Positions 26,840 to 36,480 of a stretch of 64,000 bases of DNA are shown piece by piece. Location: NCBI RefSeq assembly GCF_026015295.1, contig NZ_JAPDUW010000001.1, forward strand, positions 1,984,001-2,048,000, in the 5' to 3' direction. The DNA is from Segatella copri (GTDB lineage: Bacteria; Bacteroidota; Bacteroidia; Bacteroidales; Bacteroidaceae). Position numbers and translations under genes: made by a program. The notes under the pieces were generated by a model. That model made no database searches, was not told the origin of the DNA, and saw only the letters and a program-made list of their open reading frames with translations. Each line of letters begins with the position of its first letter. Within the stretch, counting starts at the first letter, position 1.

Positions 26840-29503
26840 ATGATGACAGCTAATGAAGTGCGCGAATCCTTCAAGAAATTCTTCGAAGGTAAAGGCCACA
26901 AGATTGTTCCATCAGCACCTATGGTTATCAAGGATGACCCAACGCTGATGTTTACAAACGCTGGTATGAACCAGTGGAAAGACATCATCCTCGGTACGAA
27001 AGACCCAGGCAAGGATGTTCGTCGTGTTGATACTCAGAAATGTCTCCGTGTAAGCGGTAAGCACAACGACCTCGAAGAGGTGGGTCACGATACTTACCAC
27101 CACACCATGTTCGAGATGCTCGGTAACTGGAGCTTCGGCGACTACTTTAAGGAGGGTGCCATTGATTTGGCATGGGAGTATCTTACTGAAGTTTTGAAAC
27201 TCAACCCTGCCGATCTCTACGTTACCGTATTCGAGGGTAGCAAGGAGGAAGGTCTGGAACGCGACAACGAGGCTGCAGGTTACTGGGCTAAGCACGTGCC
27301 AGCCGACCACATCATCAACGGTAACAAGCACGACAACTTCTGGGAGATGGGCGAAACAGGTCCTTGCGGTCCTTGCTCAGAGATTCACGTGGATTCTCGT
27401 ACTCCAGAGGAGAAGGCTCAGGTGCCAGGCCGTGAGTTGGTAAACAAGGATAACCCTCAGGTCATCGAAATCTGGAACATCGTGTTCATGCAGTACAACC
27501 GCAAGGCTGACGGTTCTCTCGAACCTCTCCCAATGCACGTTATCGATACAGGTATGGGCTTCGAGCGCTTGGTTCGCATGTTGCAGGACAAGCACTCTAA
27601 CTATGATACAGATATCTTCCAGCCAATCATCAAGGAAATCGAGGCTATCTCTGGCAAGAAGTATGGCTTCACTACTCCTACAGGTGAGAATGGCGAGGGT
27701 AAGGATGAGCAGGAGAAGATTGACATCGCTATGCGTGTTTGCGCCGACCACCTCCGTGCCGTAGCCTTCTCTATCGCCGATGGTCAGTTGCCAAGCAACG
27801 CCAAGGCAGGTTACGTAATCCGACGCATCTTGCGCCGTGCCGTACGTTACGCTTACACATTCCTCGGCCAGAAGCAAGCATTCATGTACAAGCTCGTCAA
27901 TGTATTGGTAGAGCAGATGGGTGCAGCCTTCCCAGAGTTGCCAGCTCAGCAGGAGCTCATCACCCGCGTGATGAAAGAGGAAGAGGATTCATTCCTCCGC
28001 ACCTTGGAGAAGGGTATCAACCTCCTCAATGGCGATATGGACGAGCTCAAGGCTCATGGCGAGACTCAGCTTGACGGCGTGAGCGCATTCCGCCTCTTCG
28101 ATACATACGGTTTCCCTCTCGACCTGACAGAGCTTATCTGCCGTGAGAATGGTTACACCGTAGATGCTGCAGGCTTCGACGAGGAGATGAAGAAGCAGAA
28201 AGAGCGTGCCCGCAATGCTGCTGCCGTAGAGAACGGCGACTGGGAGGTTTTGAAGGAAGGCGACCAGAACTTCGTAGGTTACGACTATACAGAATATGAG
28301 TGCCACATCCTGCGCTACCGCAAGGTGACTCAGAAGAAGAACTCTTTCTATGAGTTGGTACTCGACAACACTCCATTCTATGGTGAGATGGGTGGACAGG
28401 TTGGCGACAAGGGTGTACTCGTAAGCGAGGATGAGACCATCCAGGTTATCGACACCAAGCGCGAGAACAACCAGAGCATCCACATCGTAAAGGAGTTGCC
28501 AAAGGATGTAAACGCTGATTTCATGGCTTGCGTTGATATCGAGAGCCGCGAGGGAAGCGCTGCCAACCATACAGCTACCCACTTGCTCGACTACTGCCTG
28601 AAGCAGGTTTTGGGCGAGCACGTAGAGCAGAAGGGTTCTTATGTAGATAAGGATACATTGCGTTTCGACTTCTCTCACTTCCAGAAGGTAACAGATGAGG
28701 AGCTCCGCAAGGTAGAGCACATGGTAAACGAGATGATCCGTGCCGACTACGCCCTGGACGAGCACCGCGATACTCCTATCGAGGAGGCTAAGGAACTTGG
28801 TGCTATCGCCCTCTTCGGCGAGAAGTATGGCGACAAGGTTCGTGTGGTTCGCTTCGGTCCATCAGCCGAGTTCTGTGGTGGTATTCACGCCAAGAGCACC
28901 GGTAAGATTGGTTTCTTCAAGATTATCTCTGAGAGCAGCGTAGCAGCCGGCATCCGCCGTATCGAGGCTTTGACAGGCAAGGCTTGCGAGGAGGCTATCT
29001 ACGGCTTGCAGGATACCATCGTAGCCTTGAAGGGCTTGTTCAACAATGCCAAGGATCTCGAAGGTGTCATCAGAAAGTACATCGACGAGCACGATGCCTT
29101 GAAGAAGGATGTTGAGAAGTTCCAGGCTCAGGCTGTAGAGCGTGCCAAGGATAAGCTTGTAGAGAATGCAAAAGAAATCAATGGTGTGAAGGTTGTTACA
29201 GCCGTATTACCAATGGAGCCAGCAGCTGCCAAGGATTTGGTATTCAAGGTTCGCGAGGCTTTGCCAGAGAACATGATCTGCGTAGTAGGTTCTGTTTATA
29301 ACGACAAGCCAATGCTCAGCGTGATGTTCAGCGATGATATGGTAAAGGATCATGGTTTGAACGCTGGTAAGATGATTCGCGAAGCTGCCAAGTTGATTCA
29401 GGGCGGCGGTGGCGGTCAGCCTCACTATGCTCAGGCTGGCGGTAAGAACAAGGACGGCTTGAGCGCTGCAGTAGATAAGGTTGTAGAGTTGGCTCAGCTG
29501 TAA
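26840..29503 (+). CDS. alaS: Alanyl-tRNA synthetase
   Basis: An 887-aa class II synthetase. Motif 1/2 regions [14 protein letters not shown] ([17 protein letters not shown]) and [15 protein letters not shown], motif 3 [15 protein letters not shown], the editing-domain zinc site [13 protein letters not shown] and [14 protein letters not shown], and the C-terminal glycine-rich [15 protein letters not shown] of the C-Ala domain. Length is normal. Two adjacent ATG codons mark the start; I keep the first. Confidence 0.97.
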   Translation: MMTANEVRESFKKFFEGKGHKIVPSAPMVIKDDPTLMFTNAGMNQWKDIILGTKDPGKDVRRVDTQKCLRVSGKHNDLEEVGHDTYHHTMFEMLGNWSFGDYFKEGAIDLAWEYLTEVLKLNPADLYVTVFEGSKEEGLERDNEAAGYWAKHVPADHIINGNKHDNFWEMGETGPCGPCSEIHVDSRTPEEKAQVPGRELVNKDNPQVIEIWNIVFMQYNRKADGSLEPLPMHVIDTGMGFERLVRMLQDKHSNYDTDIFQPIIKEIEAISGKKYGFTTPTGENGEGKDEQEKIDIAMRVCADHLRAVAFSIADGQLPSNAKAGYVIRRILRRAVRYAYTFLGQKQAFMYKLVNVLVEQMGAAFPELPAQQELITRVMKEEEDSFLRTLEKGINLLNGDMDELKAHGETQLDGVSAFRLFDTYGFPLDLTELICRENGYTVDAAGFDEEMKKQKERARNAAAVENGDWEVLKEGDQNFVGYDYTEYECHILRYRKVTQKKNSFYELVLDNTPFYGEMGGQVGDKGVLVSEDETIQVIDTKRENNQSIHIVKELPKDVNADFMACVDIESREGSAANHTATHLLDYCLKQVLGEHVEQKGSYVDKDTLRFDFSHFQKVTDEELRKVEHMVNEMIRADYALDEHRDTPIEEAKELGAIALFGEKYGDKVRVVRFGPSAEFCGGIHAKSTGKIGFFKIISESSVAAGIRRIEALTGKACEEAIYGLQDTIVALKGLFNNAKDLEGVIRKYIDEHDALKKDVEKFQAQAVERAKDKLVENAKEINGVKVVTAVLPMEPAAAKDLVFKVREALPENMICVVGSVYNDKPMLSVMFSDDMVKDHGLNAGKMIREAAKLIQGGGGGQPHYAQAGGKNKDGLSAAVDKVVELAQL

Positions 29504-29563
29504 TCAGCTTCCACAAATGAATATATGATAGAGTTATCTTAACTCTTATATATAATAAGGTAT

Positions 29564-29605
29564 AAAGGGTTGCAATCCATCTTTTCGAGGATTGCAACCC
29601 TTTTT
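29564..29605 (+). terminator. Terminator after alaS
   Basis: AAAGGGTTGCAATCC and GGATTGCAACCCTTT form a perfect 15-bp stem with a 10-base loop and a following T run. Confidence 0.92.
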
Positions 29606-29640
29606 CTGTAAAATGCTGCGTATGATTTCAATATTTTTAT

Positions 29641-29648
29641 TACCTTTG
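29641..29648 (+). promoter_or_regulatory. Promoter -7 box for the gamma-CA gene
   Basis: TACCTTTG, 33 bases before the start codon. Confidence 0.65.
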
Positions 29649-29680
29649 CACCCGAATTGTAAAACATATACATATTTAAT

Positions 29681-30190
29681 ATGGCTATTATAAAGACTGT
29701 AGAGGGAAAGACTCCTCAATGGGGAAAGAATTGTTTTATCGCTGAGAATGCCGTACTGACCGGCGACTGTATTCTTGGTGATGACTGCAGCATCTGGTAT
29801 AGTGCGGTATTGCGCTCTGACGTGGATGCCATCAGATGTGGAAACAGAGTGAATGTACAGGATTGCGCCTGCATCCATCAAACCGGTACGATGCCTTGCA
29901 TTCTGGAGGATGATGTATCAGTGGGACATGGTGCCATCGTTCATGGAGCTACCGTTAGAAAAGGTGCTCTCATCGGTATGAATGCCACTGTGCTTGACAA
30001 GGCTGACATTGGAGAAGGGGCTATCATTGCTGCAGGTGCTGTAGTTACCCATGGCACCAAGGTTCCTGCACATGAGATTTGGGCGGGTATTCCAGCCAGG
30101 AAAGTAAAGGTCTGCGCTCCTGGACAAGCCGAAGAATTTGCCAAGCATTATTCCGGATACATCAAAGACTGGTATCTTAAGGAAGATTAA
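29681..30190 (+). CDS. Gamma-carbonic-anhydrase-family hexapeptide protein
   Basis: A 169-aa left-handed beta-helix protein. Hexapeptide repeats run from residue 25 to 130 (AVLTGDCILGDDCSIWYSAV, DCACIHQTG, VSVGHGAIVHGATV). Two metal-type histidines are seen in VGHGAIVHG, as in gamma carbonic anhydrases, though many members of this family (YrdA, PaaY type) lack strong activity. It is the last core gene before the accessory island. Confidence 0.88.
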   Translation: MAIIKTVEGKTPQWGKNCFIAENAVLTGDCILGDDCSIWYSAVLRSDVDAIRCGNRVNVQDCACIHQTGTMPCILEDDVSVGHGAIVHGATVRKGALIGMNATVLDKADIGEGAIIAAGAVVTHGTKVPAHEIWAGIPARKVKVCAPGQAEEFAKHYSGYIKDWYLKED

Positions 30191-30261
30191 TTGTTACAAC
30201 GAGCATTTAATATCATTGAAACGATACCATCTATAAGTTATAAAAACTAAAAATAGATAAG

Positions 30262-30325
30262 TTTTATCACTTATAAGTGAAACTTTTCGTATATTTGCAA
30301 AAAGTTTCATTTATAAGTGATAAAA
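30262..30325 (+). promoter_or_regulatory. Palindromic promoter/operator of the AAA ATPase gene
   Basis: Arms 30262-30283 and 30304-30325 are a 22-bp inverted repeat with one mismatch, each holding CACTTATAA(G/A)TGA. The -7 box TATATTTG (30290-30297) sits in the 20-base spacer. The left arm is itself palindromic (TCACTTATAAGTGA). Such arms over a promoter suggest an operator. The same layout is repeated at 42262-42325. Confidence 0.65.
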
Positions 30326-30523
30326 ATATGGCAACTATTATTCGTCAATCATATATCGACAAGATAGAAAGGTATCTTGGAAAGGAGACCATCATCGTAT
30401 TAGTAGGTCAACGTCGTGTAGGTAAAAGCTGCATGATGAAAATGATTCGTGACCGCAAGAAGGCAGATGACAGCAACAATATCATCTTTATAGATAAGGA
30501 GAAAAGAGAGTTTGACAACATTC

Positions 30524-31890
30524 GGGGGTGTAATTTAAACTGTGTCAAGGCTTGTTCTTAACTTTCATTCCCACTCCCTGCTGGGGGCATGCCCCCAGCA
30601 GGGAAGCCTTTTCGGCTGCAAAGTTACATAATTTTAAATCTATCTCCAAATTTTATTGCCAATTGTTGAGAAATTTGTCCCCAATTTGCCAGTGACATAG
30701 TCCATTTCTTACGGATGTTGCGGTAAGCTAAGTACACAAGCTTCTCCAAAGAATTATCCGTAGGAAAGACCCCTTTAGTCTTTGTGACCTTTCTTACCTG
30801 TCTGTGATACCCCTCAACCGTATTGGTCGTATAAATGAGTTTACGGATGGCTGGAGTATATTGGAAATACTCTGTCAGACGTTCCCAATTGTCACGCCAT
30901 GACTTGATGACAATTGGGTACATCTCTCCCCACTTAGACTCTAACAGGTCTAAATTAGCAGCAGCGGAGTCTTTGTTTACTGCACCATATACTGTTCTTA
31001 AATCCTTGATAAACTCCTTTTGATGCTTACTGCCAACATACTTGATAGAATTGCGTATCTGATGGACAATACAGAGCTGCACAGAACTCTCAGGAAATAC
31101 GCTTTGGATGGCATCTGGGAAGCCTTTGAGACCATCAATACAACAAATCAAGAGGTCTCGAACACCACGGTTCTGAAGATCCGTAAGAACTTCTAGCCAG
31201 AAGTTAGCTCCTTCACTCTTAGACACATACATACCTAACAGTTCTTTTTGGCCTTCCTTGTTGATACCAAGAATGTTGTAAATGGCTCGTGTGACAGCTC
31301 TGCCATTCTCATCCTTTACCTTATAATGGATAGCATCAAGCCAGCAAATGACATATACAGGATTGAGCATGCGAGACTTCCAGGCGGTGATTTCGGGTAA
31401 TACACGGTCTGTTATAGAGCTGATTGTATCGGCTGATAGAGTTGTGTTGAACTCACGCTCAAAGTAGCTGCTGATGTCACGTGTGCTGGTGCCCATGGCG
31501 TACATCTCAATAATCTGGTCTGCCATGCCATTGGCAAGAATAGTCTCACGCTTCTTTACGGTCTCAGGTTGGAAAGTTCCGTCTCGGTCACGAGGAGTCT
31601 CTATAGTGACCTCACCATATTTTGTTTGAACCTTCTTACTCATCTTACCATTACGACGGTTGCCGGAAGAGCGTTCCTCGTCACTTAAATGAGCGTCCAT
31701 CTCACCTTCGAGAGCTGAGTTGAGAATACGCTCTAACAATGGAGCTAATGCTCCGTCCTTGCCAAATAAGGCTTCACCACTACGCAACTGCTGAGCTGCT
31801 TTCTTGTAATCAATTTCTAAGTTGTCCATAATATAAAAACTGTGTTAAACTACTTTTATTGTAGCTTGACACAGTTTAGTTTACACTCTC
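30524..31890 (-). mobile_element. IS256-family insertion sequence
   Basis: The element is 1367 bp. Its ends are imperfect inverted repeats (GTGTAATTTAAACTGTGTCA on the left, the reverse of TGACACAGTTTAGTTTACAC on the right). The target site CAACATTC is duplicated at 30516-30523 and 31891-31898, 8 bp as expected for IS256. It carries one transposase on the minus strand. Confidence 0.93.
30624..31829 (-). CDS. IS256-family (Mutator-type) transposase
   Basis: A 401-aa DDE transposase. Recognisable parts: NRRNGKMSKKVQTKYGEVTI and RDRDGTFQPE at the N-terminal side, TRDISSYFEREFNTTLSADT, YVICWLDAIHYKVKD (first Asp), DLLICCIDGLKGFPDAIQSV (second Asp), CIVHQIRNSIKYV, and TTNTVEGYHRQVRKVTK near the last Glu. 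Full length and with intact motifs, so probably active. Confidence 0.95.
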   Translation of the reverse strand: MDNLEIDYKKAAQQLRSGEALFGKDGALAPLLERILNSALEGEMDAHLSDEERSSGNRRNGKMSKKVQTKYGEVTIETPRDRDGTFQPETVKKRETILANGMADQIIEMYAMGTSTRDISSYFEREFNTTLSADTISSITDRVLPEITAWKSRMLNPVYVICWLDAIHYKVKDENGRAVTRAIYNILGINKEGQKELLGMYVSKSEGANFWLEVLTDLQNRGVRDLLICCIDGLKGFPDAIQSVFPESSVQLCIVHQIRNSIKYVGSKHQKEFIKDLRTVYGAVNKDSAAANLDLLESKWGEMYPIVIKSWRDNWERLTEYFQYTPAIRKLIYTTNTVEGYHRQVRKVTKTKGVFPTDNSLEKLVYLAYRNIRKKWTMSLANWGQISQQLAIKFGDRFKIM

Positions 31891-32915
31891 CAACATTCAG
31901 ACCTATCAGGATCTCAACGACTATATCGGAGAGCACTTTCAGTCCGATAAACATAACTATATCCTTATCGATGAGATACAAGACATCAAGGAATTTGAAC
32001 GATCCATCCGAAGTTATCGCACAGAACCCAACACCGACATTATCATCACAGGTAGCAATGCCCGCATGCTGAGCAATGAACTGAGCACACTCATCGGTGG
32101 CAGATATAAGGAAATCTATATCCAATCGCTGAGCTATAACGAGTTTCTGGAATTTCATCAACTATCAGATAATGACGAAGCACTTGCTCTGTACATTCAG
32201 TATGGCGGTTTGCCTGGTCTGGCAAAGATAGGTCTTGAAGAGGATGATGCACGTGAATACCAGATGGATATTTACCATACCGTTTTGCTTAAGGATGTCA
32301 TCATGCGCAACCAGATAAGAAACGTGCCATTCTTAGAGAACCTGGTGCGTTTCCTTGCTGATAATACAGGTAAACTCATCTCAGCCAACAGTATCTCCAA
32401 ATATATGAAATCTCAAGGAGAATCCATTGCTTCGGCAGCTATCACCAATTACATATCCTTCCTTTGTGAAGCCTATATCCTGCACAAGGTGAACCGCTAT
32501 GACATCCACGGCAAACGTATCTTTGAAACCAACGATAAGTTTTATTTTGAAGACAACGGCATTAGAAATGCCATTGCCGGGGGAACACGTGAAGGAGACA
32601 TTGAGAAAGTGATAGAGAATATCATCTATCAGAATCTCATACGCTTGGGCTATCAAGTTTATGTAGGACAACTGCAAGCTGGAGAAATCGACTTTGTATG
32701 TACCAAACCAGGCGGCGAACGCATCTACGTGCAAGCTTCCTATATCATAGCCGACGATGCAACCAGAGAACGGGAGTTTGGCAATCTCCGTGCCATCAAG
32801 GACAACTACCCGAAGTACGTTATCTCCATGACCCCTCTGCTCACCAAAAATGATGATGACGGCATCACGCACCTGCATCTTCGCAAGTTCCTGACTGAAG
32901 GAATATAAATAACAG

Positions 32916-32966
32916 GAATTCCTCAGATTGGGCACACAGTGTATTCCCAATCTGAGGATTCTTTTA
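32916..32966 (+). terminator. Terminator after the ATPase gene
   Basis: CCTCAGATTGGG and CCCAATCTGAGG form a 12-bp perfect stem (longer with mismatches) followed by ATTCTTTTATT. It faces the converging 3-gene membrane operon and may work both ways. Confidence 0.85.
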
Positions 32967-33040
32967 TTCCTCCCCATTCAGGCATTCGCCGGTTTCATAA
33001 CTCTTCGTCATATCCTTTAAGATATCAATCATCTCCTGCC

Positions 33041-33364
33041 TTATCGCCTCCCAAAAAATGAATATGCTTTCATAAAAGAAAAGCAAGCATCAACGAGCCA
33101 ACCGATACACGAGCCAACTGTAGCTATCCACCAGGCAACAAGATAACCAGTAGTACAATTGGTAGCCTTGAAAAGGACATCACCGTCAAAGAGATGCCTC
33201 ACCAGATTAGGCAGGAAGAACAATCCATGCGCCAAACCAGCTTGCCATCCATACAATTCCGTACCATTGATGTTGACAAACAGTATCGCTGCCACCAATA
33301 CAACTATCGGTCGCCAGGGCAAAAAGATGTAGACCATAACTAGATACCCCAAAATTCTATCCAT
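33041..33364 (-). CDS. Small membrane protein, unknown
   Basis: A 107-aa hydrophobic protein with three probable membrane segments (about 5-30, 45-62 and 76-95: GYLVAWWIATVGSCIGWLV). I do not recognise a family. It overlaps the upstream 78-aa gene by 8 bases and is third in a minus-strand operon of membrane proteins. Confidence 0.65.
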   Translation of the reverse strand: MDRILGYLVMVYIFLPWRPIVVLVAAILFVNINGTELYGWQAGLAHGLFFLPNLVRHLFDGDVLFKATNCTTGYLVAWWIATVGSCIGWLVDACFSFMKAYSFFGRR

Positions 33365-33593
33365 ATCTTCTTTTATATTTTATATGTCTAAACACTAACC
33401 AACCATAAAAGCCACACATTACAGCCATGACATAGAACAAGAGGGAAACTAAATTCGACCATTTACCTTCCACACCCACAACATAGAATCTATCTTCTAT
33501 ATGTTTGGGTACCACATCTAGTGCTCCTATAGACAAACCCAAGAAACACAAGGCTAAAACTACAGCCAACACCAATCTTATCTTTGCATTCAT
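33357..33593 (-). CDS. Small membrane protein, unknown
   Basis: A 78-aa protein with a hydrophobic N-terminus (IRLVLAVVLALCFLGLSIGA) and a second helix (LVSLLFYVMAVMCGFYGWLV) ending in a basic tail KYKRRYG. No family recognised. It starts 5 bases after the stop of the 194-aa gene and overlaps the next one, so the three genes are translated as a unit. Confidence 0.65.
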   Translation of the reverse strand: MNAKIRLVLAVVLALCFLGLSIGALDVVPKHIEDRFYVVGVEGKWSNLVSLLFYVMAVMCGFYGWLVFRHIKYKRRYG

Positions 33594-33598
33594 ACCCC

Positions 33599-34183
33599 TT
33601 AGAACAATTGAAATCGTTTATACTCTTTTCTCCAATCTTCAAACTCTTTATCAGTAGGCTTACCAAAAGCTGGATACATCTTATCATATTCAATCTCCGT
33701 ATGAGTAGGTTTCTCATTGAGATAATCCTTCAAGGAATCCTTCTGCACCTGAAATCGACTTGATTCTACGAAGATTAAACTTTTACAAATTCTCTTCTCA
33801 ATTCTTTCCTCCATCCATTCTCTGCCATTGGTGAGAAAAGACATATACCAATATCTCATCTCAGCCCAAGCATTCCTTGTAGGGTGCGCTGTGCCATGAA
33901 TGAAGTCACGATAAACAGAAAGCGAGAGACCGGTTAGCCAACAAACCTTGACAGAATCCCCCTTAGCCATTAGCGTCATGTCCGACAACATCTGTTGCAT
34001 TGTCATCTTCTCCGACTTCCGCCAAAGCATTTGCTTTTCCATGTATTCATTTTTTTCAGCTTCTTTCTGCTTCTGCCAATAGCCATGAGGGTTCAAGAAG
34101 AACCAATAGCCAAATAACACTACCAGCACGGCACTCAATACCAATGCCAACCTACACACTCTTTTCTTGATGTTCTTTTCCAT
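33599..34183 (-). CDS. Membrane-anchored protein, unknown
   Basis: A 194-aa protein with one N-terminal anchor (about 9-30: LALVLSAVLVVLFGYWFFL) and a soluble, charged, helix-rich remainder. No catalytic motif or family recognised. It is first in the 3-gene membrane operon. No clear TAnnTTTG box is seen in the 96-base gap upstream. Confidence 0.65.
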   Translation of the reverse strand: MEKNIKKRVCRLALVLSAVLVVLFGYWFFLNPHGYWQKQKEAEKNEYMEKQMLWRKSEKMTMQQMLSDMTLMAKGDSVKVCWLTGLSLSVYRDFIHGTAHPTRNAWAEMRYWYMSFLTNGREWMEERIEKRICKSLIFVESSRFQVQKDSLKDYLNEKPTHTEIEYDKMYPAFGKPTDKEFEDWRKEYKRFQLF

Positions 34184-34279
34184 AATTTCTATATTTTATT
34201 TGTTATTACTCACAATACACTTACATAACCATTATATTTTTTAAGCGTTCAACTAAAAAGTCCTCCTTTCAAAAGGTTC

Positions 34280-35266
34280 TTATGCTACCTTTTTCTGGTA
34301 ACACGTTAATACATAATTAATCAAATCAGCATTCTTCAATTGTTTTTTACCAGCATCTCCACGTACATATAGTTCACAGCCATTCAAAAGAATAATGCCA
34401 CCCTCCCATTTAGGGATAGAGATTCGGCAGAACAACTTACCTTCAATCGTTTTGTACCAAATCATTTTGATTTGAGATACAAACGAATAATTGTCTATCG
34501 CTTGGCTCAGCTGATTCATGAAGTCAGCCTGAAAATCTGCACGATTTTCAAAAGGTGCCTCATTCAATAGTTCATCTTCAACACCACGTATTGTACCATC
34601 ATTCCCTACTCCAACATACACATCACCCATCTCATGACTATTGCCAAATGCTACAATCTCTTTAAATATCTGCTGATTTTGGAAACTTCGTTCACTACGA
34701 AGAGGATTGGCACTGTGCATAAATGAGCTTTTAAATTCACGATGAAAGTTTTCTTGCTTTCCTAAATCTACCGAATTTACCCCCAGCAATGTTCCAAGGT
34801 ATGCACTTTGCTCCTTTTCTGAGGACTTACTCTTCACATCCATAGCCTGAAGTATTGCATCTACAGTCAGTTCATTTTTTCTCAATTTGTCCGCAAACAT
34901 GTTCCACAACTCATCAAGGGATACCGATTGATATAATTGAGCATCTTCGTATAAACTCTCTTTGCTCATCTTCTTCGCCTTAGCAGGAACCGATGGTTTT
35001 TGCAAAGGATTTGCTCTATGTTGATAGCTTGTACTTGGATAGATTTTTCCATCCTCCATTTCACGTAGTTTCAGAATCGTTCCAACGACTACATGTCCGT
35101 CAGAATCTATACACTCATTAGGCAATACCACAAAACTTGTGATACACCATTCAGGAACAATCCCCTCTTCACCATTATTCATATTTACATAACGCAAATA
35201 TTTACCTGTTGATAAATTCTTAACCTCAATCACTTTAGCTTCAAAGCTTCTTTTTGTTGTTGCCAT
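34280..35266 (-). CDS. AlbA_2 (Schlafen-type) domain protein
   Basis: A 328-aa protein. The C-terminal half (about 215-320) carries the AlbA_2 signature: a charged REFKSSF, then IFKEIVAFGNSHEMGDVYVG, VGNDGTIRGVEDEL. This domain occurs in bacterial regulators and in defence-linked proteins related to Schlafen nucleases. The N-terminal 80 residues look like a small beta-barrel (SFEAKVIEVKNLSTGKYLRY). I choose the ATG giving MATTKRSFEAK; the frame is open 56 codons further upstream. Function unknown. Confidence 0.75.
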   Translation of the reverse strand: MATTKRSFEAKVIEVKNLSTGKYLRYVNMNNGEEGIVPEWCITSFVVLPNECIDSDGHVVVGTILKLREMEDGKIYPSTSYQHRANPLQKPSVPAKAKKMSKESLYEDAQLYQSVSLDELWNMFADKLRKNELTVDAILQAMDVKSKSSEKEQSAYLGTLLGVNSVDLGKQENFHREFKSSFMHSANPLRSERSFQNQQIFKEIVAFGNSHEMGDVYVGVGNDGTIRGVEDELLNEAPFENRADFQADFMNQLSQAIDNYSFVSQIKMIWYKTIEGKLFCRISIPKWEGGIILLNGCELYVRGDAGKKQLKNADLINYVLTCYQKKVA

Positions 35267-35524
35267 AATAGTTTTAATTAAATTGTTTAAATAATCAGAT
35301 TGCTTCCGAAAGGCTCTTGCTTTAGAAAATTTCTGCTTTTGCAAATAGAATCGTGAAAACCGATTATCTTTCAACAAATATTTGCCCAAAGCTCGTAGCA
35401 CAATCTGATTGTTTTGAATAATAATCTGATTCATAATCCATCATGATTTTACAAAGTAAACCTCAGGTTTATTTCGATGCTTCAGCCAAGACTTCCAATA
35501 GCTTGGCTGAAGCTTTTATGACAC

Positions 35525-35671
35525 CTAATCATCTTCTATTCCATCGGGAAACATCATATTCAAAGCATCTTCAATAGAATTATTTGTCACTTCTTCCCAA
35601 TTTTCAGGATTGTTCTCATAATCCTCGTACTCTTCTTCCGAGAGATCAAAAATCGTTCTGTCTTCAATCAT
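35525..35671 (-). CDS. 48-aa acidic protein
   Basis: A short frame starting MIEDRTIFDLSEEEYEDYEN and ending FPDGIEDD. About a third of the residues are Asp or Glu. It starts 24 bases after the 112-aa membrane protein and reads toward the AlbA_2 gene, so all three are probably one transcript. The composition fits a partner or neutralising protein, but that is only inference. Confidence 0.6.
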   Translation of the reverse strand: MIEDRTIFDLSEEEYEDYENNPENWEEVTNNSIEDALNMMFPDGIEDD

Positions 35672-35695
35672 TGCCTTTAAATTTAAACGTTTATA

Positions 35696-36034
35696 CTAAA
35701 GTTTTTCCAGATCAGAGATAGCCTTTGCCTTAAGTTTCTTTGACCAAGGTCCTTTCTCGATTTTCCTTCTAATAGTTTCTTTGGTTTCACCATTCTTATA
35801 GAGTTTCTTAATTACTGCCTTAAACAAGGCATCAAAGCCAAACTCTGTCAAAGCTGAAGTTACCGCACCAGCCAACAACAAGAAGGCGATTCCACCAAGC
35901 ATTCCCCCAGGACCAAGCAACGCCAACGCTGCTGTTATTGCTGCTGCACCACTCAATCCAGTCATAGAGATTGCTACCATTAACATTATACCAGGTACTC
36001 CAAGACCTGCAATTTTATTCACTATTCTATCCAT
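35696..36034 (-). CDS. 112-aa hydrophobic Gly/Ala-rich membrane protein
   Basis: Residues 8-68 are two long Gly/Ala-rich hydrophobic helices (LGVPGIMLMVAISMTGLSGA and LLGPGGMLGGIAFLLLAGAV); the tail (80-112) is strongly basic. Proteins with a similar start (DRI.NKIAGLGVPG) are, from memory, conserved hypotheticals across bacteria without known function. Its transcript appears to begin about 340 bases upstream, giving a long structured leader. Confidence 0.65.
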   Translation of the reverse strand: MDRIVNKIAGLGVPGIMLMVAISMTGLSGAAAITAALALLGPGGMLGGIAFLLLAGAVTSALTEFGFDALFKAVIKKLYKNGETKETIRRKIEKGPWSKKLKAKAISDLEKL

Positions 36035-36385
36035 TTTCTTATATTTTTATGGATTAATAAACTTTGGAAGCAAATTTGCATAAACGCAGGCAGGCTTCCT
36101 TGCTACCTTTTGTTCCTTGCTGGTTGTGGAAAGACCTGGGGGAAACAAAAGAATAGCAGGAAGCCTAATATCTTTAGTATTGACTTACAAAACTAATCAT
36201 CTTCAGTATCCGCCCTTATCAAATTTCCACATTCGCAAGGTGTGAAGAATCAACTTCATAATTGAAATGAGATTTGTTATGTCACCATAATTAATTCAAA
36301 TTTAATAGTTCATTACTTGAAGTCATTCCAACTGCCTATAGGCTATCATAGAACCACTTCGTTAACTAACTCTGGTGCAAAAGTA
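36035..36385 (-). promoter_or_regulatory. Promoter and long structured leader of the 112-aa gene
   Basis: The minus strand holds the -7 box TACTTTTG at 36378-36385. Between it and the gene lies a long hairpin: 36092-36116 pairs with 36141-36166 (AGGCTTCC and a longer block with small bulges), loop 24 bases. No T run follows, so it is not a simple terminator. An 18-codon ORF (MKLILHTLRMWKFDKGGY) lies between promoter and hairpin. I see no other gene in this stretch, nor in 36386-36480. Confidence 0.5.
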
Positions 36386-36480
36386 TAAAAAACAAATAAG
36401 CGTAGCAAATTCACTAGAATATTGCCACGCTCATTTTGTTACAATTTTCAACAACTAATTAATTATCAACTACTTACAAC

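Larger units (their letters stand above)
30328..32908 (+). pseudogene. AAA+/DUF4143 ATPase gene split by an IS256-family element
   Basis: Codons before 30523 encode MATIIRQSYIDKIERYLG and the Walker A GQRRVGKS. The gene resumes at 31899 with QTYQDLNDYIGEHF, Walker B YILIDEIQDI, SITGSN-like IIITGSNARML, then a DUF4143 C-terminal nuclease-like half (YVGQLQAGEIDFVCTKPGGE). Removing the element and one copy of the 8-bp target duplication restores exactly 402 codons in frame, so the insertion is clean and recent. Such ATPases are abundant in Bacteroidetes; their role is not settled. Confidence 0.9.
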
